NCBI GenBank assembly: GCA_016741995.1 | Contig: JACVCO010000010.1 | Span: 1-64,000 of the forward strand | DNA: 64,000 nucleotides | Source of the DNA: Hydrogenophaga sp. | Lineage (GTDB): Bacteria > Pseudomonadota > Gammaproteobacteria > Burkholderiales > Burkholderiaceae_C | Reading direction: 5' to 3' | Part shown: in pieces, positions 23,591-37,015 of the stretch | Numbering within the stretch: the first letter of the stretch is position 1 | Layout: every line of letters begins with the position of its first letter | Notes under the pieces: model-generated | The model's database searches: none | Seen by the model: only the letters and a program-made list of their open reading frames with translations | What the model was told of the DNA's origin: nothing | Position numbers and translations under genes: made by a program

Positions 23591-25177
23591 TTGGACACCC
23601 TTGCGACGCGCACGGCCGCCACGCCGTTGACCCCCCTCACGATCCGCATGCACGCCGACGACAACGTGGCGATCGTGGCCAACGACGGCGGCCTGCCCCC
23701 GGGCACCGCGCTGGCCGACGGCACCGTGCTGGTGGAGAAAGTGCCGCAGGGCCACAAGGTGGCGCTGGTGGCCCTGCCCAAAGGCACGCCGGTGCTGCGC
23801 TACGGCGTGCCGATCGGCTTCGCGCTGGAAGACATCCCCGCCGGTGCCTGGGTGCACGAGCGCCGGCTGCAGATGCCCGAGGCGCGCGGGCTGGAGAACC
23901 TGCCCATGGCCACGCGCCGCAGCGAACCGCTGCCGCCGCTGGAGGGCCACACCTTCGAGGGCTACCGCAACCCGGATGGCTCGGTCGGCACGCGCAACAT
24001 CCTCGCCATCACCCAGACCGTGCAGTGCGTGGCCGGCGTCACCGAGTTCGCGGTGCAGCGCATCAAGAGCGAGCTGCTGCCGCGCTACCCGAACGTGGAC
24101 GACGTGGTGGCGCTGGAGCACGGCTACGGCTGCGGCGTTGCCATCGACGCGCCCGACGCGGTGATCCCCATCCGCACGCTGCGCCACATCAGCCAGAACC
24201 CCAACTTCGGCGGCGAGGTGATGGTGGTGAGCCTGGGCTGCGAGAAGCTGCAGCCCGAACGCCTGCTGCCGCCCGGCAGCATTCCCATCGCCGACACGCG
24301 CGGCGAAGCCGAAGCGCTCGATGTGGTCTGCCTGCAGGACGATGCCCACGTGGGCTTCATGAGCATGGTCGATTCCATCCTGCGCCAGGCCGATGTGCAC
24401 CTGAAGCGCCTGAACGCGCGCCGCCGCGAGACCGTGCCCGCGAGCGAGCTGGTGGTGGGCGTGCAGTGCGGTGGCAGCGATGCGTTCAGTGGCGTGACCG
24501 CCAACCCGGCGGTGGGCTTCTGCACCGACCTGCTGGTGCGCGCCGGCGCCAGCGTGATGTTCTCCGAGACCACCGAGGTGCGCGACGGCATTGCGCAACT
24601 CACCGCGCGCGCCACCACGCCCGAAGTGGCCGAGGCCATGGTGCGCGAGATGGCCTGGTACGACGACTACCTGAAGCGCGGCAGCGTGGACCGCAGCGCC
24701 AACACCACGCCGGGCAACAAGAAGGGCGGCCTGTCGAACATCGTCGAGAAGGCCATGGGCTCGATCGTCAAATCGGGCAGCGCGCCGATCGGCAACGTGC
24801 TGTCACCGGGCGAGAAGCTCAAGGCCAAGGGCCTGACCTACGCCGCCACGCCCGCGAGCGATTTCATCTGCGGCACGCTGCAGATGGCCGCCGGCATGAA
24901 CCTGCACGTGTTCACCACCGGTCGCGGCACGCCGTATGGCCTGGCCGCGGTGCCGGTGATCAAGGTGGCCACGCGCAGCGAACTGGCGCGCCGCTGGCAC
25001 GACCTGATGGACATCAACGCCGGCACCATCGCCGACGGCGCGGCCACGATCGAAGACGTGGGCTGGGAGCTGTTCCGCTGCATGCTCGACGTGGCCAGCG
25101 GCCGCAAGAAGACCTGGGCCGAGCACTGGAAGCTGCACAACCAGCTGGTGCTGTTCAACCCCGCGCCGGTGACCTGA
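23591..25177 (+). CDS. garD: Galactarate dehydratase
   Basis: A 528-residue protein of the UxaA/GarD family. It shows an N-terminal SAF-like domain ([15 protein letters not shown]), a linker, and the large C-terminal domain with [55 protein letters not shown] and [15 protein letters not shown]. It dehydrates galactarate (meso) to 5-keto-4-deoxyglucarate, joining the glucarate route at GarL. The start is TTG 23591 with AGGAG 9 bp upstream (23577-23581); no suitable ATG exists before the SAF region. It is divergent from the LacI regulator with operator O3 in between. Confidence 0.94.
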   Translation: MDTLATRTAATPLTPLTIRMHADDNVAIVANDGGLPPGTALADGTVLVEKVPQGHKVALVALPKGTPVLRYGVPIGFALEDIPAGAWVHERRLQMPEARGLENLPMATRRSEPLPPLEGHTFEGYRNPDGSVGTRNILAITQTVQCVAGVTEFAVQRIKSELLPRYPNVDDVVALEHGYGCGVAIDAPDAVIPIRTLRHISQNPNFGGEVMVVSLGCEKLQPERLLPPGSIPIADTRGEAEALDVVCLQDDAHVGFMSMVDSILRQADVHLKRLNARRRETVPASELVVGVQCGGSDAFSGVTANPAVGFCTDLLVRAGASVMFSETTEVRDGIAQLTARATTPEVAEAMVREMAWYDDYLKRGSVDRSANTTPGNKKGGLSNIVEKAMGSIVKSGSAPIGNVLSPGEKLKAKGLTYAATPASDFICGTLQMAAGMNLHVFTTGRGTPYGLAAVPVIKVATRSELARRWHDLMDINAGTIADGAATIEDVGWELFRCMLDVASGRKKTWAEHWKLHNQLVLFNPAPVT

Positions 25178-25189
25178 AGGGCCGCACGC

Positions 25190-25600
25190 TCACTGCGTGC
25201 TGTTCGGGATCGGTGTCTCAAGCTCGCGCAGCAGGCCACCGCCGCTGACGGAGCCCGACACCGAGCCATCGCCGGACATCATGCGCACGCAGATCGCGCG
25301 CTCTTCGAGGCCGGCGTGCACGTCGCAACGCTTCAGGGCGTTCTCCTGCAGTTGCTCGGCCGACGGGGATCGGGGCGTGCCCTTTTGCTGCGCCTGTTGC
25401 CGCGCCGCGCCGATGTCGCGCAGGCAACTGGTGCGTGCCTCGGCGCTGCCCGCGGCCGCACAGGCGGCGCGTTCCTGCTGGTAGGTGCTGTTGCTGGCGG
25501 GGGCCTTGGCCGGCGTGCCCGTGGCCCAGGCCGGCACGGCCAGGGCGAGTGCGACGGCGGCGAGCCCATGCCGTGCGTGGGCGGAGTGGAAGATGTTCAT
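25190..25600 (-). CDS. Small exported protein, unknown function
   Basis: A 136-residue protein with a signal peptide (GLAAVALALAVPAWA, cut near residue 27). A short charged domain follows with four spaced cysteines: AACAAAGSAEARTSCLRDIG, LKRCDVHAG, and RAICVRMM. The last part is a Gly/Ser-rich repeat (SVSGSVSGGGLL) before a short tail. Such Cys-containing, YQQERAAC-type exported proteins are common in Comamonadaceae; no function is known to me. It ends 12 bp from the garD stop (convergent). Confidence 0.7.
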   Translation of the reverse strand: MNIFHSAHARHGLAAVALALAVPAWATGTPAKAPASNSTYQQERAACAAAGSAEARTSCLRDIGAARQQAQQKGTPRSPSAEQLQENALKRCDVHAGLEERAICVRMMSGDGSVSGSVSGGGLLRELETPIPNSTQ

Positions 25601-25728
25601 GGTGTGCTCCGGAAGAAAAAAGGCGATGCGGATGCATCGCCTTGGGCTTCCCATGCTAGGCAGGGGGGTCAGGAGCGCCTGTAGGAGAACACCGACCGCG
25701 CGTGCAGGACACGCGCGCTTGTGCCGGC

Positions 25729-26697
25729 TCAGATGGTCAGGCTTCGCGCGCAGCGGGCGCTGAGAGACAGGGACTTGATGCCGGTGCTCTGGAGGCCCGA
25801 GGTGGCGAAGTGAATCCAGGCCGCCGTGTTCAAGGTGGAACTTTGTGTGGATGTCCAGTACTGGCCGCTGAGGTTGCCGATGTTGCCGCTGCCGTGGTTC
25901 TCCAGGTTGTCGTGCATGTTGCCCTGCCCGATGACACAGCCACCGCCCGGGCCCATGTCGCAGGCCGCCGGCAGATACCAATCGCTGTGGCCGCTGGCGG
26001 TCGACGCGCTGCAGAGGCCCGCGGCGTGGTGGGGTTCGCTGCCGGGCCCCATGGCCGCCACGATGGCCGCCGTGTTCGCCGCGCCATCCACGAGGCTCAG
26101 GGCGCCGGGGACAGAGGTGATGGCCGCGCCGCCCACGGCGTCTGCGCCCCAGAAGGTGCCGAAGCTGGCGTCGGTCAGGCTCGCCACCTTGCCACCGATG
26201 CCGCCGGTGTTGGGCGTCGTGTCGTCGATGGCGAACACATAACCCCCCTGGTACACGCTGCCGTGGTCGAGCACGTGGATCTGGGCCGTCAGCGTGTTGG
26301 TGTTGCTGCCCGCGATGTTCAGGCTGGCCGGCACCGGGCTGGTGTTGCCGGGTGTGGCGGACGGTGTGGCACCGGGCGTGACGGTGACCGTGCAGGTGGC
26401 GCCCGCCGGCAGGTTGTTGCAGGTGGAGATGGAGGTGGTGCCGACGGGCAGCGCGGCGCCGGTGCTCACGCTCACCATCTGCGCCGTCTGGGTGCCGGTG
26501 TTCGCGATGGTGAACAAGCGGGGGTTTCCCGACACCGCGAGGCTGAGCGAGGCCGCGCTGATCGTGAGCGTGGTGGGGGGTGCTGCCGGTGGTGGGGTGG
26601 AGCCACCCCCACCGGGGCTGCCGCCGCAGGCGGTGAGCGCGACAGCGATCAGGACAGCGGACAGTGCGTGGTGACGAAACGTTCGTTGTGCGGGCAT
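25729..26697 (-). CDS. Lipoprotein with DUF1566/Lcl-type C-terminal domain
   Basis: A 322-residue putative lipoprotein. The signal ends in the lipobox LTACGG (Cys about residue 24), followed by a Gly/Pro/Ser linker. An immunoglobulin-like stretch resembling choice-of-anchor domains follows (LSLAVSGNPRLFTIANTGTQ, then NLPAGATCTVTVTP). The C-terminal half has the DUF1566 pattern, with SDWYLPAACDM and SGQYWTSTQSS near the end. Many relatives are surface or envelope proteins. It is transcribed away from pgi on its left side and stands alone. Confidence 0.75.
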   Translation of the reverse strand: MPAQRTFRHHALSAVLIAVALTACGGSPGGGGSTPPPAAPPTTLTISAASLSLAVSGNPRLFTIANTGTQTAQMVSVSTGAALPVGTTSISTCNNLPAGATCTVTVTPGATPSATPGNTSPVPASLNIAGSNTNTLTAQIHVLDHGSVYQGGYVFAIDDTTPNTGGIGGKVASLTDASFGTFWGADAVGGAAITSVPGALSLVDGAANTAAIVAAMGPGSEPHHAAGLCSASTASGHSDWYLPAACDMGPGGGCVIGQGNMHDNLENHGSGNIGNLSGQYWTSTQSSTLNTAAWIHFATSGLQSTGIKSLSLSARCARSLTI

Positions 26698-26768
26698 GGT
26701 CGGTGGGGTGACGTTGAGAAGGCGGCCACCTTAGCACCCGGGCACGCGAGATACCTCAACCACCGGCC

Positions 26769-28361
26769 TCACCCGCCTGCGCGCTCCATGGCCTTGGCCA
26801 TGGTCTTGCCCAGCTCCACGCCCCACTGGTCGAACGCGTTGATGCGCCAGATGGCGGCCTGCGTGAACACCTTGTGTTCGTAGAGCGCGATCAGCGCGCC
26901 CAGGCGCTCGGGGGTGAGCCGGTCGAGCCAGAGGATGTGGCTCGGGATGTCGCCGGGAAAGCTGCGGTGCGGGGCCATGGCGCGCGCGGTGGCCGCGTCG
27001 GCGCCTTCCTTGATCAGCAGCGCTTCGGTCTCGGCCTGCGTGCGGCCCAGCGCCATGGCCTGGGCCTGGGCGCGCAGGTTCAGGTTCACCACCGCGTGGT
27101 GCGTGGCGGCCAGCGGCAGCGGCGTGTCCTCGCTCTGCACCCCGATGAAATCCACCGGCACGCGGTGGCTGCCCTGGTGGATGAGCTGGAAGTAGGCGTG
27201 CTGGCCGTCGATGCCCAGGCCGCCCCAGACGATGGGGCCGGTCTCCACCGTGGCCTCGGTGCCCTCGGTGTGCACGCGCTTGCCGTTGGACTCCATGTCC
27301 ATCTGCTGCACGAAGGGCACGAAGCGCACCAGGCGCGAGGCGTAGCTCACGATGAGTTGCGTGGGCCGCTGCAGGAAATTGCGGTTCCAGATGCCGTGCA
27401 GCGCCAGGCGCACCGGCAGGTTCTGCGCGAAGGGCGCGTGGCGGAAGTGCTCGTCCATGGCGTGGCCGCCCGCGAGCAGTTGCCGGAACGCAGCGGCGCC
27501 GATGCCCAGCGCCAGTGGCAGGCCCAGCGACGACCACAGCGAATAGCGACCACCCACCCAGTCCCAGAACAGGAAGGTGCGCTCGGGGCTGTAACCCAGC
27601 TCGGCCGATTTCGCGGGTGACGCGGTGATGGCGACGAGGTGCTGCGCGATGGCGTCTTCGGGCACGCCCTGGTCGGCCAGCCACTGCCGCGCGCTCGCGG
27701 CGTTGGTGAGCGTTTCCTGTGTGGTGAAGGTCTTGCTGGAGACGATGAACAGCGTGCGCTTCGCGTCGATGCCGCGCAGCACGCTCCACAGCGCCCAGGC
27801 GTCGGGGTTGGAGATGTAGTGCACGCGCAGCGTGTCGCTGGCCAGGTGGGCCAGCGCGTCGGCCGCCATGCGCGGGCCGAGGTCGGAGCCGCCGATGCCG
27901 ATGTTGACCACGTCGGTGAAGGCCTCGCCCGTGTGGCCGCGCGCCACGCCGCCGCGCACTTCTTCGGCGAAGCGGCACACGCGGTCGAGTTCGCGCTGCA
28001 CCAGGGTTTGCACGTCGTTGCCCCAGGGCCCGCCTTCGGGGCCGCCGCGCAGCGCCACGTGCAGCACCGGCCGGTCTTCGGTGCTGTTGATGCGGTCGCC
28101 GCGGAACATCGCGCCGCGCTGGCCGGCCACGTCGCTCTGCGCGGCGAGTTCGAGCAGGGCGTGTTCGATCTCGGTGCCGATGGGCTGGCGGCTCGCGTCC
28201 AGCGTGATGCCGGCGACCGACCAGGTGAGGCGTGGGGCGCGGTCGGGTTCGGCGAGGCGGTCGCGCAGCGGCACCTGCTGCTCGGCCGCGAGCGCGACCA
28301 GGTGTTGCCAGGCGGGCAGGGTCACGGGCAACGGGATGCGCAACGGGTTGGGCGTGGTCAT
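26769..28361 (-). CDS. pgi: Glucose-6-phosphate isomerase
   Basis: A 530-residue Pgi. Both family signatures are visible: IVSSKTFTTQETLTNA and the C-terminal DQWGVELGKTMAK, with VNIGIGGSDLGPRM and GGLGIDGQHAYFQLIHQG between. It interconverts glucose-6-phosphate and fructose-6-phosphate. Start ATG 28361 lies 4 bp after the eda stop, so it is the last gene of the zwf-pgl-edd-eda-pgi operon. Upstream in-frame sequence belongs to eda. Confidence 0.95.
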   Translation of the reverse strand: MTTPNPLRIPLPVTLPAWQHLVALAAEQQVPLRDRLAEPDRAPRLTWSVAGITLDASRQPIGTEIEHALLELAAQSDVAGQRGAMFRGDRINSTEDRPVLHVALRGGPEGGPWGNDVQTLVQRELDRVCRFAEEVRGGVARGHTGEAFTDVVNIGIGGSDLGPRMAADALAHLASDTLRVHYISNPDAWALWSVLRGIDAKRTLFIVSSKTFTTQETLTNAASARQWLADQGVPEDAIAQHLVAITASPAKSAELGYSPERTFLFWDWVGGRYSLWSSLGLPLALGIGAAAFRQLLAGGHAMDEHFRHAPFAQNLPVRLALHGIWNRNFLQRPTQLIVSYASRLVRFVPFVQQMDMESNGKRVHTEGTEATVETGPIVWGGLGIDGQHAYFQLIHQGSHRVPVDFIGVQSEDTPLPLAATHHAVVNLNLRAQAQAMALGRTQAETEALLIKEGADAATARAMAPHRSFPGDIPSHILWLDRLTPERLGALIALYEHKVFTQAAIWRINAFDQWGVELGKTMAKAMERAGG

Positions 28362-28365
28362 GCGC

Positions 28366-29004
28366 TCATTGTCCCTGCGCCAGCGCGGTGGCTTCGCGCG
28401 CGAGCTTCGTGATGCGGGCCCAGTCGCCATCGCGCAGCGCGTCGGCCGGTGTGAGCCAGGAGCCACCGGCCATGGCCACGTTGGGCAGGGCCAGGAAATC
28501 GCGCAGGTTCTCGGGGCTCACGCCGCCGGTGGGGCAGAAGCGCACGTCAGGGATCGGCGCGCCCAGCGCCTTGAGCATGCCGAGGCCGCCGGCCTGTTGC
28601 GCGGGAAAGAGTTTCATGAGCGTGAAGCCCTGGTCGCGCGCGCGCATCACCTCGCCGGGCGTCATCACGCCGGGGATGAAGGGCAGGCCGGTGGCGCGCA
28701 TGGCGTCCACCAGCGCGTCGGTGCAGCCGGGCGAGAGCGCGAAGCGCGCGCCGGCGTCGATCACGCGCGGCACGTCGCTCGCGCGCGTGACGGTGCCGGC
28801 GCCCAGGTGCATCTGCGGCACGGCCTTGGCCACGGCCTCGATGGCGTCGAGCGCCACGTCGGATCGCAGCGTGATCTCCATGACGTCGATGCCGCCTTCG
28901 AGCAGGGCGTGCGCCAGCGGCACGGCCTGTTGGGCGTCGGTGAGCACGATCACCGGCACGACGCGCGAGGTGAAGCGGGGGTGTTGCAGGTGTTGGTCTT
29001 GCAT
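28366..29004 (-). CDS. eda: 2-keto-3-deoxy-6-phosphogluconate aldolase
   Basis: A 212-residue class I aldolase. It has the Schiff-base lysine in FTLMKLFPAQ and the phosphate-binding FCPTGGVSPENL, and the catalytic Glu lies in DVMEITLRSD. It splits KDPG into pyruvate and glyceraldehyde-3-phosphate. The start is 21 bp after the edd stop. Confidence 0.95.
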   Translation of the reverse strand: MQDQHLQHPRFTSRVVPVIVLTDAQQAVPLAHALLEGGIDVMEITLRSDVALDAIEAVAKAVPQMHLGAGTVTRASDVPRVIDAGARFALSPGCTDALVDAMRATGLPFIPGVMTPGEVMRARDQGFTLMKLFPAQQAGGLGMLKALGAPIPDVRFCPTGGVSPENLRDFLALPNVAMAGGSWLTPADALRDGDWARITKLAREATALAQGQ

Positions 29005-29025
29005 GGGGCGAACGGGGCGGTGGGG

Positions 29026-30858
<1,833 letters not shown>

Positions 30859-30872
30859 GGTCGTGGGGGAAA

Positions 30873-31567
30873 TCAGGCCAGCCAGACGCGCACCGGCGTC
30901 TGGTGCTGGTGCAGCACCAGCGAAATGGGCAGCGTGTCGTCTTCGGACAGCCGCGCCTGCTGGTACACGCGCAGCTTGGCGGGGCCGATGAGGGGCAGCA
31001 CGAGCTCGCGCGTGGCGAGCAGGGCGGGCAGGGTGAGCGTGAGGCGCGCGTGCGGCGCGTCGAGCGGGCGTGTCCAGGCCACGGGGCCGTTGCCGTGCAG
31101 CGCATGCGACAGGCCGGGCGCGCCGGGAAAGAGCGAAGCGGTGTGGCCGTCTTCGCCCATGCCGAGCACGGCCATGTCCCAGGGCCAGGGCTGCGTGGCC
31201 AGGCGCGCGATCGCGCTGTCGGCCATGGCCTGCAGCGCCTTGTCGTCCAGCGGGTCGGGCACGCTGTCGAACCAGGGCACGAAGGTGGCGGCGGCGGCCG
31301 GGCCCTGCAACAGGTGCGTGCGCACCAGCGCGGTGTTGCTGTCCGCGTGGTCGTGCGGCACGCAGCGCTCGTCCACCAGCGTGATCGTCACGCGCGACCA
31401 GTCGAGCGGCTGCGCGCGCAGCGCCTCGAACAACGGCAAGGGCGACTTGCCGCCCGAGACAGCGAGCACCGCGTGGCCGCGCTCGCGGATGGCGTCGTGC
31501 AGGCGAAGGCCGATCCACGCGGCCAGGCGCTGCGCGAGTTCGGCGGGCGTGTTGCAGATCTGCTCGT

Positions 31568-31571
<4 letters not shown>
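30873..31571 (-). CDS. pgl: 6-phosphogluconolactonase
   Basis: A 232-residue DevB-type lactonase ([46 protein letters not shown]). It hydrolyses 6-phosphogluconolactone. The start is GTG 31571, overlapping the zwf stop (GTGA), so translation is coupled with zwf. Confidence 0.93.
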
Positions 31572-33034
<1,463 letters not shown>

Positions 33035-33075
33035 GCGCTCCGGGGTGTTGGCGTTACACGAAGGGGCGATGTTAA

Positions 33076-33090
33076 TGTAATTAAGTTACC
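33076..33090. promoter_or_regulatory. HexR-like operator upstream of zwf
   Basis: TGTAATTAAGTTACC is a near-perfect AT-rich palindrome (GTAA..GTTAC arms) that resembles the published HexR operator (TGTA...TTACA type) found before zwf/edd genes in proteobacteria. HexR is an RpiR-family repressor that senses KDPG; no such gene is in the window. Confidence 0.55.
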
Positions 33091-33143
33091 TGCGCGTTAC
33101 TTTTTGATCGCGGCTTCGCGCTCGCGGCCGGCCCCCGGCGCGC

Positions 33144-33797
33144 TCAGCGGGCGGGTTCCAGCCCGTTGGCCGTGAGCCGCAGCACGCGGTCGGCCCGCGC
33201 GGCCGCGGCTTCCGAGTGGGTGACGAGCAGCAGCGCGCTGCCGTGCTCGCGTGCCTGCGCCTGCAGCAGGTCCATCACGCGCGCGGCGGTGCCCGGGTCG
33301 AGGTTGCCGGTGGGCTCGTCGGCCAGCACGATGGCCGGGCGGTGCACCAGGGCGCGCGCGATGGCCACGCGCTGCAGTTGCCCGCCCGAGAGTTCGGCCG
33401 GCAGGCGCGGGCCCAGGCCTTGCAGGCCCACGGCGTCGAGCATGGCCTGCACGCGCGCCGGGTCGTCCTGTCCGAGCAGCAGCAGGGGCAGGCCCACGTT
33501 CTGCGCGGCGTCCAGGTGCGGCAACACGTGGAAGGCCTGGAACACGAAGCCCAGGTGCCGGCGGCGCCAGTGCGTGCGCTGCGTTTCGTCGAGCGTGGCG
33601 AGATCGACCCCGTCGTGCGTGATACGCCCTTCGTTCCAGCTGTCGAGCGCGGCCAGGCAGTTGAGCAGGCTGGATTTGCCCACCCCCGATTCGCCCGCGA
33701 TGGCCACGAACTCGCCCGGGGCGAGCCGCAGGTTCACGCCGCTGAAGACCGGCACCTCGCCGTAGCGCTTGCCGAGGTGCTCCACCTGCAGCGTCAT
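33144..33797 (-). CDS. ABC transporter ATP-binding protein (LolD/FtsE-like), without adjacent permease
   Basis: A 217-residue MacB/LolD-type ATPase: Walker [11 protein letters not shown]-loop [11 protein letters not shown], signature [15 protein letters not shown], Walker [14 protein letters not shown]-loop THSE. Its ATG 33797 overlaps the miaA stop (ATGA), so the two are coupled. Family members pair with an FtsX/MacB-like permease, but downstream comes only the zwf promoter. The partner must be encoded elsewhere. Confidence 0.85.
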   Translation of the reverse strand: MTLQVEHLGKRYGEVPVFSGVNLRLAPGEFVAIAGESGVGKSSLLNCLAALDSWNEGRITHDGVDLATLDETQRTHWRRRHLGFVFQAFHVLPHLDAAQNVGLPLLLLGQDDPARVQAMLDAVGLQGLGPRLPAELSGGQLQRVAIARALVHRPAIVLADEPTGNLDPGTAARVMDLLQAQAREHGSALLLVTHSEAAAARADRVLRLTANGLEPAR

Positions 33798-34762
33798 GCG
33801 GGCCTCCCGAGCCAGGCGGCCACCACGGCCATCACCTGTTCCAGCGCATCGGGCGCGTCGGCCGCCACCACGCGGCGCGCGGGCAGCGAACGCAACCACG
33901 TGAGTTGCCGCTTGGCGAGCTGGCGGGTGGCGAAGACGCCGCGGTCGCGCAGTTCGGCGAGCGCGGCGGCATCGGGCGAAGGGTGGGCGTCGAGCGTGGC
34001 CCAGGCCTGGCGGTAACCCACGCAGCGCATGGAGGGCAGTTCGGCGTGCAGGTCGCCGCGCGCGCGCAGGGTGCGCACTTCGCTGAGCAGGCCGGCGGCG
34101 AGCATGGCGTCGAAGCGCTCGGCGATGCGCGCGTGCAGCCACGCGCGATCCCGCGGTTCGAGCGAGAGCAGGTGGTCTTCGCGCAGCGGGCTGTGCGGGT
34201 CGTGTTCGCGGCCCGAATGGAAGCTGGACAGCGGTTTGCCCGAGACCGCGAACACCTCCAGCGCGCGCTGGATGCGTTGCGCGTCGTTGGGGAACAGGCG
34301 CGCGGCGGTGGGCGGGTCAATGCGCTGCAGTTCCGCGTGCAGCGCGGGCCAGCCTTCGGCGCGCGCGCGGGCCTCGAGCCGTTCGCGCACGGCGGGGTCG
34401 GCCGCGGGCAGGTCGTCCAGCCCGGTGAGCAGGGTCTTGAAGTACAGCAGGGTGCCGCCCACCAGCAGCGCGGTGCGCCCGCGCGCAGCGATCTCGCCCA
34501 CCAGCCGCGTGGCGTCGCGCACGAAGTCGGCGGCGCTGTAGGCCTGCGCCGGGTCGCGGATGTCGATCAGGTGGTGCGGCACGGCCGCGAGTTCGGCGGC
34601 ATGGGGTTTGGCGGTGCCGATGTCCATGCCGCGGTAGACGAGCGCCGAATCGACGCTGACGATCTCGACCGGCCAGCGCGCGGCGATGGCCAGCGCCGCC
34701 GCCGTCTTGCCGCTGGCCGTGGGGCCGGCCAGCGCGATGCAGCGCGGCGCCTCGGCCTTCAT
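33794..34762 (-). CDS. miaA: tRNA dimethylallyltransferase
   Basis: A 322-residue MiaA: P-loop [12 protein letters not shown], the tRNA/DMAPP signature [18 protein letters not shown], the insert [15 protein letters not shown], and the C-terminal CVGYRQAW with [13 protein letters not shown]. It adds the dimethylallyl group to A37 of tRNAs reading UNN codons. The start overlaps the MFS gene stop (ATGA), and its own stop overlaps the ABC ATPase start; three genes are thus tightly coupled. In related genomes miaA often stands beside mutL, as here with two genes between. Confidence 0.94.
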   Translation of the reverse strand: MKAEAPRCIALAGPTASGKTAAALAIAARWPVEIVSVDSALVYRGMDIGTAKPHAAELAAVPHHLIDIRDPAQAYSAADFVRDATRLVGEIAARGRTALLVGGTLLYFKTLLTGLDDLPAADPAVRERLEARARAEGWPALHAELQRIDPPTAARLFPNDAQRIQRALEVFAVSGKPLSSFHSGREHDPHSPLREDHLLSLEPRDRAWLHARIAERFDAMLAAGLLSEVRTLRARGDLHAELPSMRCVGYRQAWATLDAHPSPDAAALAELRDRGVFATRQLAKRQLTWLRSLPARRVVAADAPDALEQVMAVVAAWLGRPA

Positions 34763-36009
34763 GTGGTGGACATGCGCTGCGGCGGCTGGTGCGTTTCGCC
34801 GTGCCGTTGCACCAGGGTCCAGGCGGTGAGGGTGATCAGCGTGCTCCAGAACCAGATGCCGTCGGTGAGCGGGCGCACGGTGCCGGCGCCCAGCGCAGGC
34901 TCGGCCAGCGCCAGACCGAGCCAGCCGCCGATGCCGAAGGCCACCAGCATCATGAGGAAGCCGGCCAGCGCGGAGGCGGCGCCCGCCGCTTGCGGGAACG
35001 GGGCCACCGCACCGCTCTGACCGCAGGGCTGGTGCACGCCGTGGCCGAGCATGAACAGGTAGAAGGGCAGCAGAACGCTCCAGAGCCCTTCGACCCCGAG
35101 CCGCGGCAGCAGGCCCATCAAGGTGCCGCCGGTGATGGTGACCACCGCGGCCATCGCCACCGTGCGGCGCACGCCCAGGCTCACCAACAGGCGGCGGCAC
35201 AGGAAGGTGCCGAGGATGTAGCTCAGCGACATCGTGAACATCACCAGGCCGTATTGCGTCTTGGACAGGCCGAGCACGCCGATGAGCACGAAGGACGACG
35301 ACGCCAGAAAGGTGAACAGCCCCGCGTAGGAACCGGTGGCCAGCAGCGTCCAGGCCCAGAAGGTGGGGTGGCGCGCGATGGTGGCCCAGGTGCGCAGCAG
35401 CTTGCCGGGGTGCAGGGCCTCGGGGTTGCGCCGCGGCAGTGTTTCCTGAAAGCGCATCGCAAGCAGCGCCAGCGTGCCGGCGCCGAACACCGCGAGCATG
35501 AGCAGCGCGATGCGCCAGCCGTACAGATCCGACAGCAGGCCGCCCAGTGGCGCGGCCACGCACGCGATCACGCCCAGGCCGGTGAGGCCCTTGCTCATCA
35601 TGCGGGCGCCTTCGGTGGGGGCATACAGGTCGCGCACGACCGCGCGCGCGCACATCACCGCCGAGCCCATGCCCACGCCCTGCACGGTGCGCCAGGCGAT
35701 GAGTTGTTCCATCGAGCCCGCGAAAGCGCCACCGATGGCCGCCACCACGAACAGGCCCATGCCCCACAGCAGGATGGGCTTGCGGCCGAAGCGGTCGGAC
35801 AGCGGGCCCCAGACGAGTTGCGAAAGACCGAAGGCGAGCAGCAGCGCCGTGAGCGTGAGCTGCGCTTGCGCCATGGTGGCGCCGAAGCCCTGGGTGAGGG
35901 CGGGCAGGGCGGGGAGGTACAGGTCGGTGGTGACGGGCTGCATCCCCAGCAGGAGCGTGAGCACGAGCACCACGAGGCCCGGCGACATGGCGGACTGGGG
36001 AGCGGACAT
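34759..36009 (-). CDS. Bcr/CflA-family MFS drug efflux transporter
   Basis: A 416-residue 12-segment transporter. The Bcr/CflA mark is [12 protein letters not shown] in the first loop, followed by [16 protein letters not shown] (MFS motif A) and [18 protein letters not shown]. It probably exports small drugs by proton antiport. Its stop overlaps miaA. Confidence 0.88.
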   Translation of the reverse strand: MSAPQSAMSPGLVVLVLTLLLGMQPVTTDLYLPALPALTQGFGATMAQAQLTLTALLLAFGLSQLVWGPLSDRFGRKPILLWGMGLFVVAAIGGAFAGSMEQLIAWRTVQGVGMGSAVMCARAVVRDLYAPTEGARMMSKGLTGLGVIACVAAPLGGLLSDLYGWRIALLMLAVFGAGTLALLAMRFQETLPRRNPEALHPGKLLRTWATIARHPTFWAWTLLATGSYAGLFTFLASSSFVLIGVLGLSKTQYGLVMFTMSLSYILGTFLCRRLLVSLGVRRTVAMAAVVTITGGTLMGLLPRLGVEGLWSVLLPFYLFMLGHGVHQPCGQSGAVAPFPQAAGAASALAGFLMMLVAFGIGGWLGLALAEPALGAGTVRPLTDGIWFWSTLITLTAWTLVQRHGETHQPPQRMSTT

Positions 36010-36069
36010 CCGGGGGAGGGTATCAGAAGCGATGCGGGTTTTCCCGCAGCGCGCGTGGGGTGGCGCGCG

Positions 36070-36936
36070 TCAGCGCGCGACGACGCGGATGGCGTCGTCG
36101 AGCCCGAACAGGGCTTCGAGCGCTTCGCGGTACTGGCCCTGGCCGACCGAGTTGGTGTTGTGGTGCGAGCCCCCTTCCACCAGCACGAAGCGCTTGGGGC
36201 CCTTGGCCGCTTCGTAGAGCCGGCGGCCCAGATCGGGCCGGATCAACTGGTCTTCACTGCCGTGCACCACGAGCAGGGGCGAACCGATGCCGGCCACGTG
36301 CTTGACGGACTCGAAGCGCTGCGTGATGAGCAGCGACACGGGCAGCCAGCCCCACTTGAAGGTGCTCACCACGTCGGGGATGGAGGTGAACGTGCCTTCG
36401 ACCAGCGTGCCCTTTTCGTCGCCGACCTGGGCCGCGAGGCTGATGGCGATGGCCCCGCCCAGCGAGTGGCCGAAGATGTAGCGGGGCCGATCGGGGTAGC
36501 GCTGCGCGAGCCAGTCCCAGGCGGCGCGCGCGTCCTCGATCGCCATGCGTTCGGAGGGCAGGTCGTGGGTGCTGCGGCCGAAGCCGCGGTAGTCGATGCC
36601 CAGCACCGAGAAGCCCAGTTCCTGCATGCGCCGGATGCGCATGGCCGAGCCGGTGACGTTCCAGCGCGCACCGTGCAGGTAGAGCATCACCGGTGCATCG
36701 CTTCGGTGCGTGAAGTTCTCGTGTGGCGCCCACAAGCCGTGCAGGCGCACCGGTTCCTTGGTGATGGCCGAGTCGAAATCGATCCAGACGTCGTCCATGC
36801 TTTCGGCGGCGTAGGCACCGCCACTCCAGCTGCGGTCCGAGGGCTGGAAGATCCAGACCCGCTGCTTTTCGTCCAGCGTGGCGCACCCGGCCAGCAGGGC
36901 CAGGGCGGCGAAAAGGGCAAGGATCAGGCGCGTCAT
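36070..36936 (-). CDS. Alpha/beta hydrolase, lipoprotein
   Basis: A 288-residue hydrolase. It has a lipobox LLAGC (Cys about residue 18), so it is likely attached to a membrane on the periplasmic side. The nucleophile motif is GHSLGG, the oxyanion part is YLHGARW, an Asp lies in VVHGSEDQLI, and the catalytic His in EGGSHHN. Start ATG 36936 is chosen so that the signal is N-terminal. Relatives include BAAT/abhydrolase_1 esterases; substrate unknown. Confidence 0.83.
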   Translation of the reverse strand: MTRLILALFAALALLAGCATLDEKQRVWIFQPSDRSWSGGAYAAESMDDVWIDFDSAITKEPVRLHGLWAPHENFTHRSDAPVMLYLHGARWNVTGSAMRIRRMQELGFSVLGIDYRGFGRSTHDLPSERMAIEDARAAWDWLAQRYPDRPRYIFGHSLGGAIAISLAAQVGDEKGTLVEGTFTSIPDVVSTFKWGWLPVSLLITQRFESVKHVAGIGSPLLVVHGSEDQLIRPDLGRRLYEAAKGPKRFVLVEGGSHHNTNSVGQGQYREALEALFGLDDAIRVVAR

Positions 36937-37015
36937 GTCCGCGGAAATGATGCAAACAACGCGCCAAAAGTTCACCGGGCGGGGCCAAAGACCCGCCATC
37001 CCGGTCGCCGGCGGG

